NCBI RefSeq assembly: GCF_964063345.1
Contig: NZ_OZ061318.1
Location: 5,208,001-5,272,000, forward strand
Direction: 5' to 3'
Source of the DNA: Pseudomonas lini
GTDB taxonomy: Bacteria > Pseudomonadota > Gammaproteobacteria > Pseudomonadales > Pseudomonadaceae
Length of the DNA: 64,000 bases
The position numbers were made by a program, and so were the translations under genes. Below the pieces are notes generated by a model. That model had not been told where the DNA came from. It searched no databases and saw only the letters and a program-made list of their open reading frames with translations. This document shows, piece by piece, positions 45,374 to 53,733 of the stretch; the stretch's first letter is position 1; each line of letters starts with the position of its first letter.

Positions 45374-47601
45374 GATCGTTGCGTGTCCGCGGTGGAGTCG
45401 ATGGGTGATGGAGTGTCCGGGCGTCTGCGTAGCAGCGCCTGGCTGTCCTTTAGGGTTGCAACGAACAAGCGCAGGATGGCGCGAAAGCCAATGCTGCTGA
45501 CCTCGCGCAACGCCGACATTGGCGCGTCGAGGCGGCCGTTACCCCACGTGTTGGCCCAGGTGTCGGCCCGTGAAAAGGTCAATCGCACCAGCTCACTTTG
45601 CTGGCGCAGGGTCAAACCCTCGAATTGCACGCCCGCTACGTTGTCGTTGCTGAAGACCGTATTTGCGGGAAAGAGGCTTGAGGGTGGTGTGCGCAGAATG
45701 CACAGTTGCAGCTTCTCATTGACGCTGAGCAGAACCTGCGGTGGCAGTGCCAGACCCACGCCGTTTTGTGAGAAGTCCCGGGTTATGCAATCGAACCAGG
45801 TGCCGTCTTCGCGATAGACGCGCACGGGCAGATCCGCGGGCACCCTGGGTTCGTTGCGCACCTGAGAGGACTCAGTGGCCACCGCCACAGCGGTGCTGAC
45901 GATGACGATGTTGTAGACGGTCCAGGCCAGGTTGATCAGCAGGGTAGTGGCCTCGGCAGAATCACTCCCGATCAGTTTCACCACGCCGATCGCCAGACCG
46001 ATCATGTTCAAGGTCAGCAGGACGATATAAGGCCGCGCGAGCTTCCAGTTGAAATAATCCTTTTCAATGGTGCCGCCCTTGTCGGTCACGTTGAATTTGC
46101 CGAGCGTTGGGCTGATCAGGGCCAACAGCACCGGTCGCATGATGTACCAGGCCAATACCGACTCATACACTTCGTTCCAGAAGGAATGACGGAAGCGTCC
46201 CTGGATGCTGGAGGTGGTCAGGCTGGAATGGAAAATATGCGGCAGTACATAGACCGTGACCATCAACGCCGAGGCATGGAAAATCTGCGCGTCGAAAAAC
46301 AGGTAGGCCAAGGGTGCGGTCAAGAACACCAGACGGGGCAAGCTGTAGAAAAAGTGCATCATGGCGTTGAGGTAGCAGATGCGCTGCCCCAGGTTCAGTC
46401 CTTTGCCAAACAACGGATTGTCGGTCCGAAAAATCTGCGCCATGCCCCGCGCCCAGCGTATGCGCTGGCTGATGTGTCGGGAAAGGCTCTCGGTGGCCAG
46501 TCCCGCCGCTTGTGGAACGGCGAGGTAAGCGGTATTGAAACCACGGCGATTGAGCTTGAGTGCCGTATGCGCATCTTCCGTCACGGTTTCGGTGGCGATG
46601 CCGCCGACTTCCAGCAAATGAGTCCGCCGGATGACCGCGCAGGAGCCACAGAAGAAGGTCGCGTTCCACAGGTCGTTGCCGTCCTGCACCAGGCCGTAGA
46701 ACAGCTCACCTTCATTGGGTACCGAGCGAAAGGTATCGAGGTTTTTTTCGAACGGATCGGGTGAATAGAAAAAGTGCGGCGTTTGCAGCAGCGCCAGGTT
46801 CGGGTCCTTTAAAAACCAGCCCATGGCGATCTGCAGGAAGGAGCGGGTGGGCACGTGGTCGGCGTCGAATATGGCAATGAACTCGCCATCGGTGACTTTG
46901 AGTGCCTCGTTGAGGTTGCCGGCCTTGGCATGTTGATTGTTGTCGCGGGTGATGTAGTTGACACCAATCTGCTCACAGAAAACCTTGAATTCCTCCCGGC
47001 GTCCGTCATCGAGCATGTGCACCCGCAGTTTGCCCTCGGGCCAGTCAATGGCCTGAGCCGCGAGCACCACCAGTTTGACGATACCCAATGCTTCGTTATA
47101 GGTGGGAATGAAGACGTCTACCGTCGGCCATTCAGCGGGCGGCTGTTGCAGAAACTGCGGTTTGCGGTGCAACGGCCAGGCGGTCTGTACATAGCCGAAC
47201 ACCAGGACGAGCAAGGCATACAGTTCGGCCAGCACCAGCCCGTAGCCAAATACGGCATCCTGCCAGTTGTCGAAGTTCAGGGTGTCGGACAGGCGCCAGT
47301 ACATGTAACGCAACGAAGCGATCAGCGAGAGGGTGATCAGGGTCAGGATCGCCAGACGCCCGGCTTGCTTGCGGATGATCAGGCTGGCGGCAAAACAGAC
47401 GACGGCAAACGCGGCCTGGGAATACAGATTCAGCGGCGCGGTGAGGATACCCAGCACCAACAATGCCGCAATCAGCCCGGCTGAGATCTTCAGGCCTTGG
47501 CGCCCACGCAGGGGCCATCGACTGACGCGAGCCTGGACAGTATCCAGTAACCCCTGCAACCACCACGTCTTTGCAGGTGGCTGATTCAGCTGGGCGGTCA
47601 T
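45370..47601 (-). CDS. wssB: Cellulose synthase catalytic subunit WssB (BcsA) with PilZ domain
   Basis: A 743-residue inner-membrane glycosyltransferase family 2 enzyme that polymerises UDP-glucose into beta-1,4-glucan. Catalytic motifs are MLDDGRREEF, IFDADHVPT (DxD), VTEDAHTA and Gln379-Arg-Ile-Arg-Trp383. About eight transmembrane helices surround the catalytic domain. The C-terminal PilZ domain keeps its cyclic-di-GMP motif, Arg582-x-x-x-Arg586 and DFSQNG, so activity should be activated by c-di-GMP. It overlaps wssA by four bases. Confidence 0.95.
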   Translation of the reverse strand: MTAQLNQPPAKTWWLQGLLDTVQARVSRWPLRGRQGLKISAGLIAALLVLGILTAPLNLYSQAAFAVVCFAASLIIRKQAGRLAILTLITLSLIASLRYMYWRLSDTLNFDNWQDAVFGYGLVLAELYALLVLVFGYVQTAWPLHRKPQFLQQPPAEWPTVDVFIPTYNEALGIVKLVVLAAQAIDWPEGKLRVHMLDDGRREEFKVFCEQIGVNYITRDNNQHAKAGNLNEALKVTDGEFIAIFDADHVPTRSFLQIAMGWFLKDPNLALLQTPHFFYSPDPFEKNLDTFRSVPNEGELFYGLVQDGNDLWNATFFCGSCAVIRRTHLLEVGGIATETVTEDAHTALKLNRRGFNTAYLAVPQAAGLATESLSRHISQRIRWARGMAQIFRTDNPLFGKGLNLGQRICYLNAMMHFFYSLPRLVFLTAPLAYLFFDAQIFHASALMVTVYVLPHIFHSSLTTSSIQGRFRHSFWNEVYESVLAWYIMRPVLLALISPTLGKFNVTDKGGTIEKDYFNWKLARPYIVLLTLNMIGLAIGVVKLIGSDSAEATTLLINLAWTVYNIVIVSTAVAVATESSQVRNEPRVPADLPVRVYREDGTWFDCITRDFSQNGVGLALPPQVLLSVNEKLQLCILRTPPSSLFPANTVFSNDNVAGVQFEGLTLRQQSELVRLTFSRADTWANTWGNGRLDAPMSALREVSSIGFRAILRLFVATLKDSQALLRRRPDTPSPIDSTADTQRS

Positions 47602-48758
47602 GGCGTGCCCTGCTGGCTGTTAACATCCGCGAAAAGCAGGGCATGGACCGCGCCTGACAGCGAAAGAATGTCCTGGCAGCCAATGCTCTCAGGTGCGTAC
47701 TGCAGTGGGTCCCGACCATAGGCCAGCGACTCGTTGAACTGGTGATCGAGACGAATTGACCCGATCAGGTTAGCGCTGAGCCGCCGCAGAAACAGCACGC
47801 CCATGTCCCTGCTGAACGAACGTGAGTCATCCCTTTGGTTGAGTACATACCGGTGTCGCTGCGCGCGTCGCCGGCTGGTTTCCAGCCACTGGGTCATGGT
47901 GTCCAGTGCCAGGTAGGAAGCCGCGTCGGCTACCGTCATCACCAGCACCAGATCGGCGGCGTCGAGTGCCTGTTGCGAATAGACGGTCGCACCCGAAGGC
48001 GTGTCCAGGATCACGGTATCGTTTTCGCTGAGGTTCATTGACGCAAGGTGCTGATTCAACCAGTCAGAATCTTCAAGCATCAACTGCCTGAGCAATCGGC
48101 GATCGTTCACCTCGCCAGTGCCGAACGGCAGGCACTCACTGTCGCTAAAGCCCGACAGGCGATGAGCGTTCCAGTCTGCGTCCTGCTCTTTGAGCTGGAT
48201 CAGCCCGGGAACCTGCCTGGTGATACCCAAGTGGCTGGACAGCGCGTTCTGAGGGTCCAGATCAATCGCGATGGTTCGCCCGCCAGGGCGCCGAAGTGTT
48301 TTTGCGAGGCCTGCCGCGACGGTGCTTTTACCCACCCCGCCGTTCGCCGAAACGATAGCAATGACCTTGGCTTTGGTCCGCTTGCGAGTCGTTTCTGGCA
48401 GACCGTCTCGACGAACCTGATTGAGTTCACGCAACAGGTCGCTCAATCGCTGACGGTCACCCATAGCAGAACTTGCAGGTGGCTCGGTCAGGGGAGAGGA
48501 TTTGGGCGAAGGTAGCGAGAGGACAACATTCTTCACAGGCTCGACCGCCGCGCCAATCAATAAAGAAGGCTGTGGCTCATCCAGCAGAAACACAGAGGGC
48601 GCTGGGTTTGGGGGAGGCGATGCCACCGCCGGTTCTGGCTCAGCCATTGTAACCGGGTCGTCTTTGAAATCTTTGTAGTTCGGTTGTATTTCCTGGTAAC
48701 TCTGCGCATTGGCGCCAAAACGAGTAAAGAGTTTTGTAATGTCGTCTACATATTTCAT
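47598..48758 (-). CDS. wssA: MinD/BcsQ-like ATPase WssA
   Basis: A 386-residue protein. The C-terminal 255 residues are a MinD/ParA-type ATPase (BcsQ family) with the deviant Walker A GGVGKST at about 140-146. DLDPQNALSSHLG and VILDTPSGATVYSQQAL are further family segments. A Pro-rich linker (about 35-125) separates it from a short N-terminal motif, DDITKLFTRFG...YQEI, that looks like BcsR/BcsP-type sequences. WssA is thought to place the cellulose machine at the pole. It is the first gene of the operon and starts 303 bp from the divergent gene at 49062. Confidence 0.88.
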   Translation of the reverse strand: MKYVDDITKLFTRFGANAQSYQEIQPNYKDFKDDPVTMAEPEPAVASPPPNPAPSVFLLDEPQPSLLIGAAVEPVKNVVLSLPSPKSSPLTEPPASSAMGDRQRLSDLLRELNQVRRDGLPETTRKRTKAKVIAIVSANGGVGKSTVAAGLAKTLRRPGGRTIAIDLDPQNALSSHLGITRQVPGLIQLKEQDADWNAHRLSGFSDSECLPFGTGEVNDRRLLRQLMLEDSDWLNQHLASMNLSENDTVILDTPSGATVYSQQALDAADLVLVMTVADAASYLALDTMTQWLETSRRRAQRHRYVLNQRDDSRSFSRDMGVLFLRRLSANLIGSIRLDHQFNESLAYGRDPLQYAPESIGCQDILSLSGAVHALLFADVNSQQGTP

Positions 48759-49061
48759 GCGTTGTACCAGGAAATGAAATAACTCAGAAACTCAGCATTC
48801 CATTAACTTAACAAAGTTTATGCATTGTCTTGTTTGGGTGTTGGCAGAGTGCCATTAATCTAGGGTGTCAGCGTTGGAGTGTCAATGATTGTTATAAAAC
48901 GTCAGCGACGTCTTGTTAGTGTGTTATTAAAACATTGTGTATTGGTAGAAGGTGTGAATGTTAGAATGCGTCCACTAATGATTGTTCAATAAGGTGTAAT
49001 GTGATGGCGGGTAATGGGTGTGTTTGTCGAGAGAAATGATTTTTGGCGCAATGGAGTATGA
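48759..49061. promoter_or_regulatory. A/T-rich wss promoter region
   Basis: The 303-bp spacer between the divergent wssA and 49062-49412 genes. It is much richer in A and T than the coding DNA and should contain the wss promoter and the divergent one. GTCAATGATTG near 48881 weakly resembles part of a FleQ site, but not enough to call. Confidence 0.5.
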
Positions 49062-49412
49062 GTGTTGATCGCCTATGATGATTTGATGTTGGGTTATATA
49101 TTGAAGAAGTTGACTGATGTGTTTGAAGAGATAGTGGCGGTTTCAAAAAATACTTTTTCGGATAAGGCCGCGGGTGTCGCGGATGTCAGGCAACGTAAAA
49201 TCGAAAAGAAACTTCCCATCTGGCTACAGCGCCTGAAAATCAGCACGCCTCATCAAGTGACCCGTGTGTTACTTGATCAAATGCACGCAGCGCGGACGCT
49301 TAAGCGCGGGTTGCGCTTCGAGGCACAAGCGGCCTTGCTGGAGGCGCTGGCGGAGGCCGGGCTGGCGATGGACGTGGCGAATTATTCGGCGGCCGTTTTA
49401 GAGGGCGTTTGA
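49062..49412 (+). CDS. Hypothetical protein divergent from wss operon
   Basis: A 116-residue soluble protein of unknown family. It is basic in the middle (RQRKIEKKLPIWLQRLKI) and helical, ending in AALLEALAEAGLAMDVANYS. The GTG start follows GGAG with a five-base gap; an ATG at 49086 (MLGYILKKL) is an alternative. It shares the A/T-rich promoter region with wssA, but no functional link is shown. It could be a Pseudomonas-specific orphan. Confidence 0.55.
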   Translation: MLIAYDDLMLGYILKKLTDVFEEIVAVSKNTFSDKAAGVADVRQRKIEKKLPIWLQRLKISTPHQVTRVLLDQMHAARTLKRGLRFEAQAALLEALAEAGLAMDVANYSAAVLEGV

Positions 49413-49885
49413 AATGCTTATTGGACCGCTGAAGGCTATATTTGTTTTTCTGTACAGCAAGGCATTTTCGTGGAAGTAAATTCCCTCTGCAGTTTGGCCT
49501 GGGTAATATTTTCGCCAACGTTTTGAGCGTGAAGTAGGCGCGATGCCGGGGCTGTCACACATCCTATATACATTCGGTCCCAGCCCTGCTGCCCTGCTTG
49601 TTCACTGTTTGCTCTTGGATCGTGAACGTTCGCGACATAAAGCCAGCTTGGTTGCGCGTCGGAACGCGCCGTCTTTCCATACTTGGTACAAGCAGTTGTC
49701 ATTGTCCTCGCGGTCAAAGAACGCGAGTCGGGATGCGTGTTGAAGTACAAGTCATGATTTACTTCGGTCCTGACAAATCCCTCCGTGCTATTACCTCACT
49801 TATTTATTGCGCACTTGGGCGACAGTGTCGTGACAGTGTTTGATACGCAGGCGCCGCAGAATTGGCGCCTTGTTTTTGACGGCTT
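49413..49885. other. Region without a supported gene, 473 bp
   Basis: No convincing coding frame is present; a 104-codon minus-strand frame (49436-49750) has no recognisable product. The region ends in a plus-strand terminator at 49849-49876, so a transcript from 49062 or an untranslated RNA could end there. Confidence 0.45.
49849..49876 (+). terminator. Rho-independent terminator candidate
   Basis: AGGCGCC and GGCGCCT arms (around the loop GCAGAATT) followed by TGTTTTT on the plus strand. The nearest plus-strand coding sequence ends about 440 bp upstream. The minus-strand side has AAAAAC but no T run after the hairpin. Confidence 0.7.
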
Positions 49886-51223
49886 TTAACTCGCGTCCAC
49901 ATCCCGCATCAACAACCCAAAGCGTACATCCACCGCATCCGGAATCGGCAAATACACCGTGTGCCCATCTCCGGGCGCCACTTCAATAGCCTCGCCTTTG
50001 ACGTTCTGCAGCTGATGTAAATCAAAATGGAAGTTGCCCTTGGGTGTCATCAGTTCCAGGTGATCCCCCAAACCAAAGCGATTCTTCACCCGCACCTCGG
50101 CCAACTGATCCCGACGTTCGCCGGTCAACTCGCCCACGAACTGCTGGCGCTCTGAAACCGAGCTGCCGTTTTGGTAGTTCTGGTATTCGTCATGCACATG
50201 CCGGCGTAGAAAACCTTCGGTGTAGCCACGCTGGGCCAGGGATTCCAGATCGGTCATCAAGCTGCGATCAAACACCCGGCCAGCCACCGCATCATCGATC
50301 GCGCGGCGATACACCTGAGTGGTGCGCGCGCAATAGAAGTGCGATTTGGTCCGGCCTTCGATCTTCAATGAATGAACGCCCATCTGCGTCAGGCGCTCGA
50401 CATGCTGGACCGCGCGCAGGTCCTTGGCGTTCATGATGTAGGTGCCGTGTTCATCCTCGAACGCCGGCATCAGTTCGTCAGGGCGATTGGCTTCTTGCAG
50501 CAGGAACACTTGATCGGTCGGCGCGCCAATGCCCAGGGTCGGTTCGGGGCGGAACTGCTGAACGATTTCACCGAGCTGATTTTCGCTGGCCGGCGTCGCC
50601 GAGTATTTCCAGCGGCAGGCATTGGTGCAACTGCCCTGATTGGCGTCGCGCTTGTTCATATAGCCTGACAACAGGCAGCGCCCGGAATAGGCCATGCACA
50701 GCGCCCCGTGGACGAACACTTCCAGCTCCATCGCCGGGACGTGCTGGCGGATTTCTGCGATCTCTTCCAGCGACAGTTCGCGGGACAGGATGATCCGGCT
50801 CAAGCCCTGTTGCTGCCAGAACTCGACGCTGGCCCAGTTCACCGTGTTGGCCTGCACTGACAAGTGGATCGGCATCTGCGGGAAGTGCCGGCGCACCAGC
50901 ATGATCAGGCCAGGGTCGGACATGATCAGCGCGTCCGGCGCCATGGCGATCACCGGTTCCAGGTCTTTCAAAAACGTTTTGAGCTTGGCGTTGTGCGGGG
51001 CGATGTTCACCACCACATAGAAACGCTTGCCCTGAGCCTGGGCCTCGGTGATGCCGAGCGCGAGATTGGCGTGATCGAATTCGTTGTTGCGCACCCGCAG
51101 GCTGTAGCGCGGCTGGCCGGCGTAAACCGCGTCGGCGCCGTAGGCGAAGGCATAACGCATGTTTTTCAGGGTGCCGGCAGGGGCGAGCAGTTCCGGGGGC
51201 GTGAGCGTTATGGCGCTGGTCAT
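49886..51223 (-). CDS. trhP: tRNA uridine-34 hydroxylase TrhP (U32 peptidase family)
   Basis: A 445-residue protein of the U32 collagenase-like family, formerly YegQ. It uses prephenate to make 5-hydroxyuridine at tRNA position 34, feeding cmo5U synthesis. The N-terminal barrel opens PPELLAPAGTLKNMRYAFAYGADAVYAG. The iron-sulfur cysteine cluster is in GRCLLSGYMNKRDANQGSCT plus the following NACRWKY. KIEGRTKSHFYCA is also diagnostic. The frame is open to 51454, but the family starts at MTSAITLTPPE, so 51223 is used. Confidence 0.92.
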   Translation of the reverse strand: MTSAITLTPPELLAPAGTLKNMRYAFAYGADAVYAGQPRYSLRVRNNEFDHANLALGITEAQAQGKRFYVVVNIAPHNAKLKTFLKDLEPVIAMAPDALIMSDPGLIMLVRRHFPQMPIHLSVQANTVNWASVEFWQQQGLSRIILSRELSLEEIAEIRQHVPAMELEVFVHGALCMAYSGRCLLSGYMNKRDANQGSCTNACRWKYSATPASENQLGEIVQQFRPEPTLGIGAPTDQVFLLQEANRPDELMPAFEDEHGTYIMNAKDLRAVQHVERLTQMGVHSLKIEGRTKSHFYCARTTQVYRRAIDDAVAGRVFDRSLMTDLESLAQRGYTEGFLRRHVHDEYQNYQNGSSVSERQQFVGELTGERRDQLAEVRVKNRFGLGDHLELMTPKGNFHFDLHQLQNVKGEAIEVAPGDGHTVYLPIPDAVDVRFGLLMRDVDAS

Positions 51224-51386
51224 GGCAGTGTCGATCGCAAAAGCCGGCAAGGATAAGCGGCTTGCCCGCGGGGGTAATTGATCTGGATCTATGCTTGGTG
51301 AACAAACAGATGGCACTCGCGCGAGCCGGGGCGGACTAAATATCAGGACGCGCAAACGGCGCCCCGGCGCACTGAATGGATCGGAC

Positions 51387-52448
51387 ATGAACGAAACGAA
51401 ACTGCAAAACACATCGTTGATGGTCTTGCTGACCCTGGTGAGCATTGCCTTCATATGGATTCTGCTGCCGCTCTATGGTGCGGTGTTCTGGGCGGTCATC
51501 CTCGGCATTCTGTTTTCGCCCTTGCAGCATCAGTTGCAACAGAGGTTCGGCTGGCCACGCAACCTGACGGCCCTGTTCACCTTGTGTCTCTGTGTGGTGA
51601 TCGCGATCCTGCCGGTAATCACCATCAGTACCTTGCTGGTTCAAGAAGGCGCAGCGCTGTACAACCGAATCGAAAGCGGCGAACTGGACATTGCCGGGTA
51701 TGTGTCGCAGTTCAAACAAAGCCTGCCGCCGTACGTTCAGTACTTGCTTGATCGTTTCGGTATGGGCGAACTGAGCGGGCTACGGGAAAAAATCATCAAG
51801 AGCACAATGCAAGGCAGCCAGTTTGTCGCGACCAAGGCGTTCGATGTTGGTCAGGGGACGTTCAAGTTCGTGGTGAGCTTTTTCGTCATGCTCTATCTGC
51901 TGTTTTTCTTCCTGCGGGACGGGTCCGAACTGGCGCGCAAAGTGCGCGCGGCGATACCGCTGGAAGATAACCAGAAACGTCGCTTGCAACTCAAGTTCAA
52001 TCGCGTGGTGCGGGCCACGGTGAAAGGCAACCTGCTGGTGGCAATCACGCAAGGGGTGTTGGGTGGTTTGATTTTCTGGTTTCTGGACATCCCGAGCGTG
52101 CTGCTCTGGGCGGTGTTGATGGCGTTTCTGTCGCTGTTGCCAGCGGTGGGGGCGGGTATCGTCTGGATACCGGTGGCGGCGTATTTTCTGTTCAGTGGCG
52201 CGATCTGGCAAGCCACCGTGTTGACCTTGTTCGGGGTGTTCGTGATCGGCCTGGTGGACAACGTCCTGCGACCGATTCTGGTGGGCAAGGACACCAAAAT
52301 GCCGGACTACCTGATCCTCATCTCGACCCTGGGCGGCCTGGCGCTTTTTGGCCTGAACGGTTTTGTCATCGGGCCGTTGATCGCGGCGTTGTTCGTGTCG
52401 AGCTGGGCGATTTTCATCGATTCCAAGCCCAAGGTTCAGCTGCCTTAA
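51387..52448 (+). CDS. AI-2E family permease
   Basis: A 353-residue inner-membrane protein with about eight helices, matching the AI-2E/UPF0118 (PerM) family. YGAVFWAVILGILFSPL is the first paired helix region and LGGLALFGLNGFVIGPLIAALFVS the conserved last. Some members export autoinducer-2 or work as sodium/proton antiporters, but most are uncharacterised. Family proteins start at MNETKLQ, which fits 51387. It overlaps the small convergent gene at 52445 by four bases. Confidence 0.85.
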   Translation: MNETKLQNTSLMVLLTLVSIAFIWILLPLYGAVFWAVILGILFSPLQHQLQQRFGWPRNLTALFTLCLCVVIAILPVITISTLLVQEGAALYNRIESGELDIAGYVSQFKQSLPPYVQYLLDRFGMGELSGLREKIIKSTMQGSQFVATKAFDVGQGTFKFVVSFFVMLYLLFFFLRDGSELARKVRAAIPLEDNQKRRLQLKFNRVVRATVKGNLLVAITQGVLGGLIFWFLDIPSVLLWAVLMAFLSLLPAVGAGIVWIPVAAYFLFSGAIWQATVLTLFGVFVIGLVDNVLRPILVGKDTKMPDYLILISTLGGLALFGLNGFVIGPLIAALFVSSWAIFIDSKPKVQLP

Positions 52449-52627
52449 GCGCTGAGCTGGCCTGAGTCGATACGTTGTGACAAGGCTTGGGCGGCGGGAA
52501 GCGAGATGAGCGGGCCGCTGATCGGTTCGCCGTCCTGCACCAGATACCAACAGGCAAGCAATCCTCGCGCTCTGAGCTGTGCGGGAACGGCGCTGCCGAT
52601 AACTGACATGATCTGAACCTGAGCCAT
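52445..52627 (-). CDS. Small conserved hypothetical protein, 60 aa
   Basis: A 60-residue protein beginning MAQVQIMSVIGSAVPAQLRA with LACWYLVQDGEPISGPL, and no known domain. ATGGAGGTACTT before the ATG is an excellent ribosome site, which supports it as real despite its size. The stop overlaps that of the AI-2E permease gene tail to tail. Confidence 0.65.
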   Translation of the reverse strand: MAQVQIMSVIGSAVPAQLRARGLLACWYLVQDGEPISGPLISLPAAQALSQRIDSGQLSA

Positions 52628-52727
52628 AAGTACCTCCATTAATCTATGGAGCTACCTTACGGATCGGACGCTTGAACGGACAATCAACGCTTTCGATAGT
52701 CGTCATTGATGCCAATGAGTTCTGCGG

Positions 52728-52922
52728 TCAATCCACCACTAGATCGAGCATATGCACCACTTCCTGCTCATTGAGCAGGCCTTTGCGCACCAGGTTTTCC
52801 GCCAGCAGCGAGAGGAATTTTGCGCTGCGATGGCCTTCCAGGTGTTTGAGTTCGGTCAGTACGTTGTACACCTTGCCGGAAGTGCACAAGCCGACAATGC
52901 GATGCGGGTTTTGTGTGGGCAT
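52728..52922 (-). CDS. Small hypothetical protein, 64 aa
   Basis: A 64-residue soluble helical protein (MPTQNPHRIVGLCTSGKVYN, then LTELKHLEGHRSAKFLSLL). It has no recognised domain, though the length and helix content suggest a regulator-like fold. The longer frame starts at 52946; MPTQNP is favoured because the body starts there. Confidence 0.55.
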   Translation of the reverse strand: MPTQNPHRIVGLCTSGKVYNVLTELKHLEGHRSAKFLSLLAENLVRKGLLNEQEVVHMLDLVVD

Positions 52923-53075
52923 GAAGGTCGTCCTTGTTTTTATCAACCTGTTGTTTACGGACAGATCCGAGCTTGCGGATCGGACATGACATAAATATGA
53001 CCAACTTTACCTGCCGGTACTGTCCCGACAGCGACCTTGACGAGATTTATTCAGACTTCGTCCTGTCAGTGGTCA

Positions 53076-53106
53076 CAAAAAAAGCCCCGCTTCTAAAGCA
53101 GGGCCT
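53076..53106 (-). terminator. Rho-independent terminator of the Pro/Tyr-rich gene
   Basis: On the minus strand GCCCTGCTT pairs with AAGCGGGGC around a TAG loop, followed by a seven-T run. It lies 11 bp after the stop of the gene at 53117-53494. Confidence 0.85.
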
Positions 53107-53116
53107 GATGAGCGTG

Positions 53117-53494
53117 TTACCAGCGGTCGCCACGATAATAACCATGGGGAGGGCCGTAATAGCCGCGTGGTGGACCATAACCGCGTGGCGGACCGTAATA
53201 GATCGGTGCCGGGCGGTAGTACATCGGTTGTTGAACGTAGACCGGCGCCGGTTGGTAATAAACAGGAGGCGGCTGCTGTATGTACACCGGTTGTGGCTGA
53301 ACGTAGACCGGTTGCTCTACATACACGGGCCGGTCACGGCCGATTATGGCTGAGCCGATGATTGCCGAGCCGACGATCGCACCAAACACAGCCGGACCTT
53401 CCCAGCCGCCATGACCATGACCACCTGCTTCTGCCTGCCCTGCGATAGCAAGAGCACCGATCAGCAAGGCTACTGTGGGGATTTTACGGATCAT
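53117..53494 (-). CDS. Small exported Pro/Tyr/Gly-rich protein
   Basis: A 125-residue protein with a signal peptide (LLIGALAIAGQAEA) and a glycine/histidine patch (GGHGHGGWEG). A short hydrophobic GAIVGSAIIGSAIIG segment is followed by a long Pro-Tyr-Val-Gln-rich repeat region, YVEQPVYVQPQPVYIQQ to the PPRGYYGPPHGYYRG tail. It is probably envelope-associated or surface-exposed and of unknown function. GAGGA before the ATG supports the start at 53494. Confidence 0.75.
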   Translation of the reverse strand: MIRKIPTVALLIGALAIAGQAEAGGHGHGGWEGPAVFGAIVGSAIIGSAIIGRDRPVYVEQPVYVQPQPVYIQQPPPVYYQPAPVYVQQPMYYRPAPIYYGPPRGYGPPRGYYGPPHGYYRGDRW

Positions 53495-53733
53495 GATAAG
53501 TCCTCGGTTCTTCGACCCGGCGCTCGCGTCTGCAATAGACACAAGTTGTCGCGGGGATACTTCTAAGACAGCATTTTTTTGAAAATCAGCACAGCCATTG
53601 GGTAAATTTTGTGTAAGGTCTGTACCGGCTTCTTTACGGCTGTGTGGCAAGTGCAGACTGGCTTTTATGATCAATCAGAACCGGTGAAGTGGCTAATCCC
53701 GTCCATCCGAAAGTGCTATTGAAGGAGATTCCA

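Noticed and set aside
48875..48900. Possible FleQ site in the wss promoter region
   Set aside because: GTCAATGATTG matches only part of the consensus and lacks the second half-site.
49436..49750. Minus-strand 104-codon frame
   Set aside because: No ribosome site, no recognisable protein features, and it lies opposite the orientation of the terminator that closes the region.
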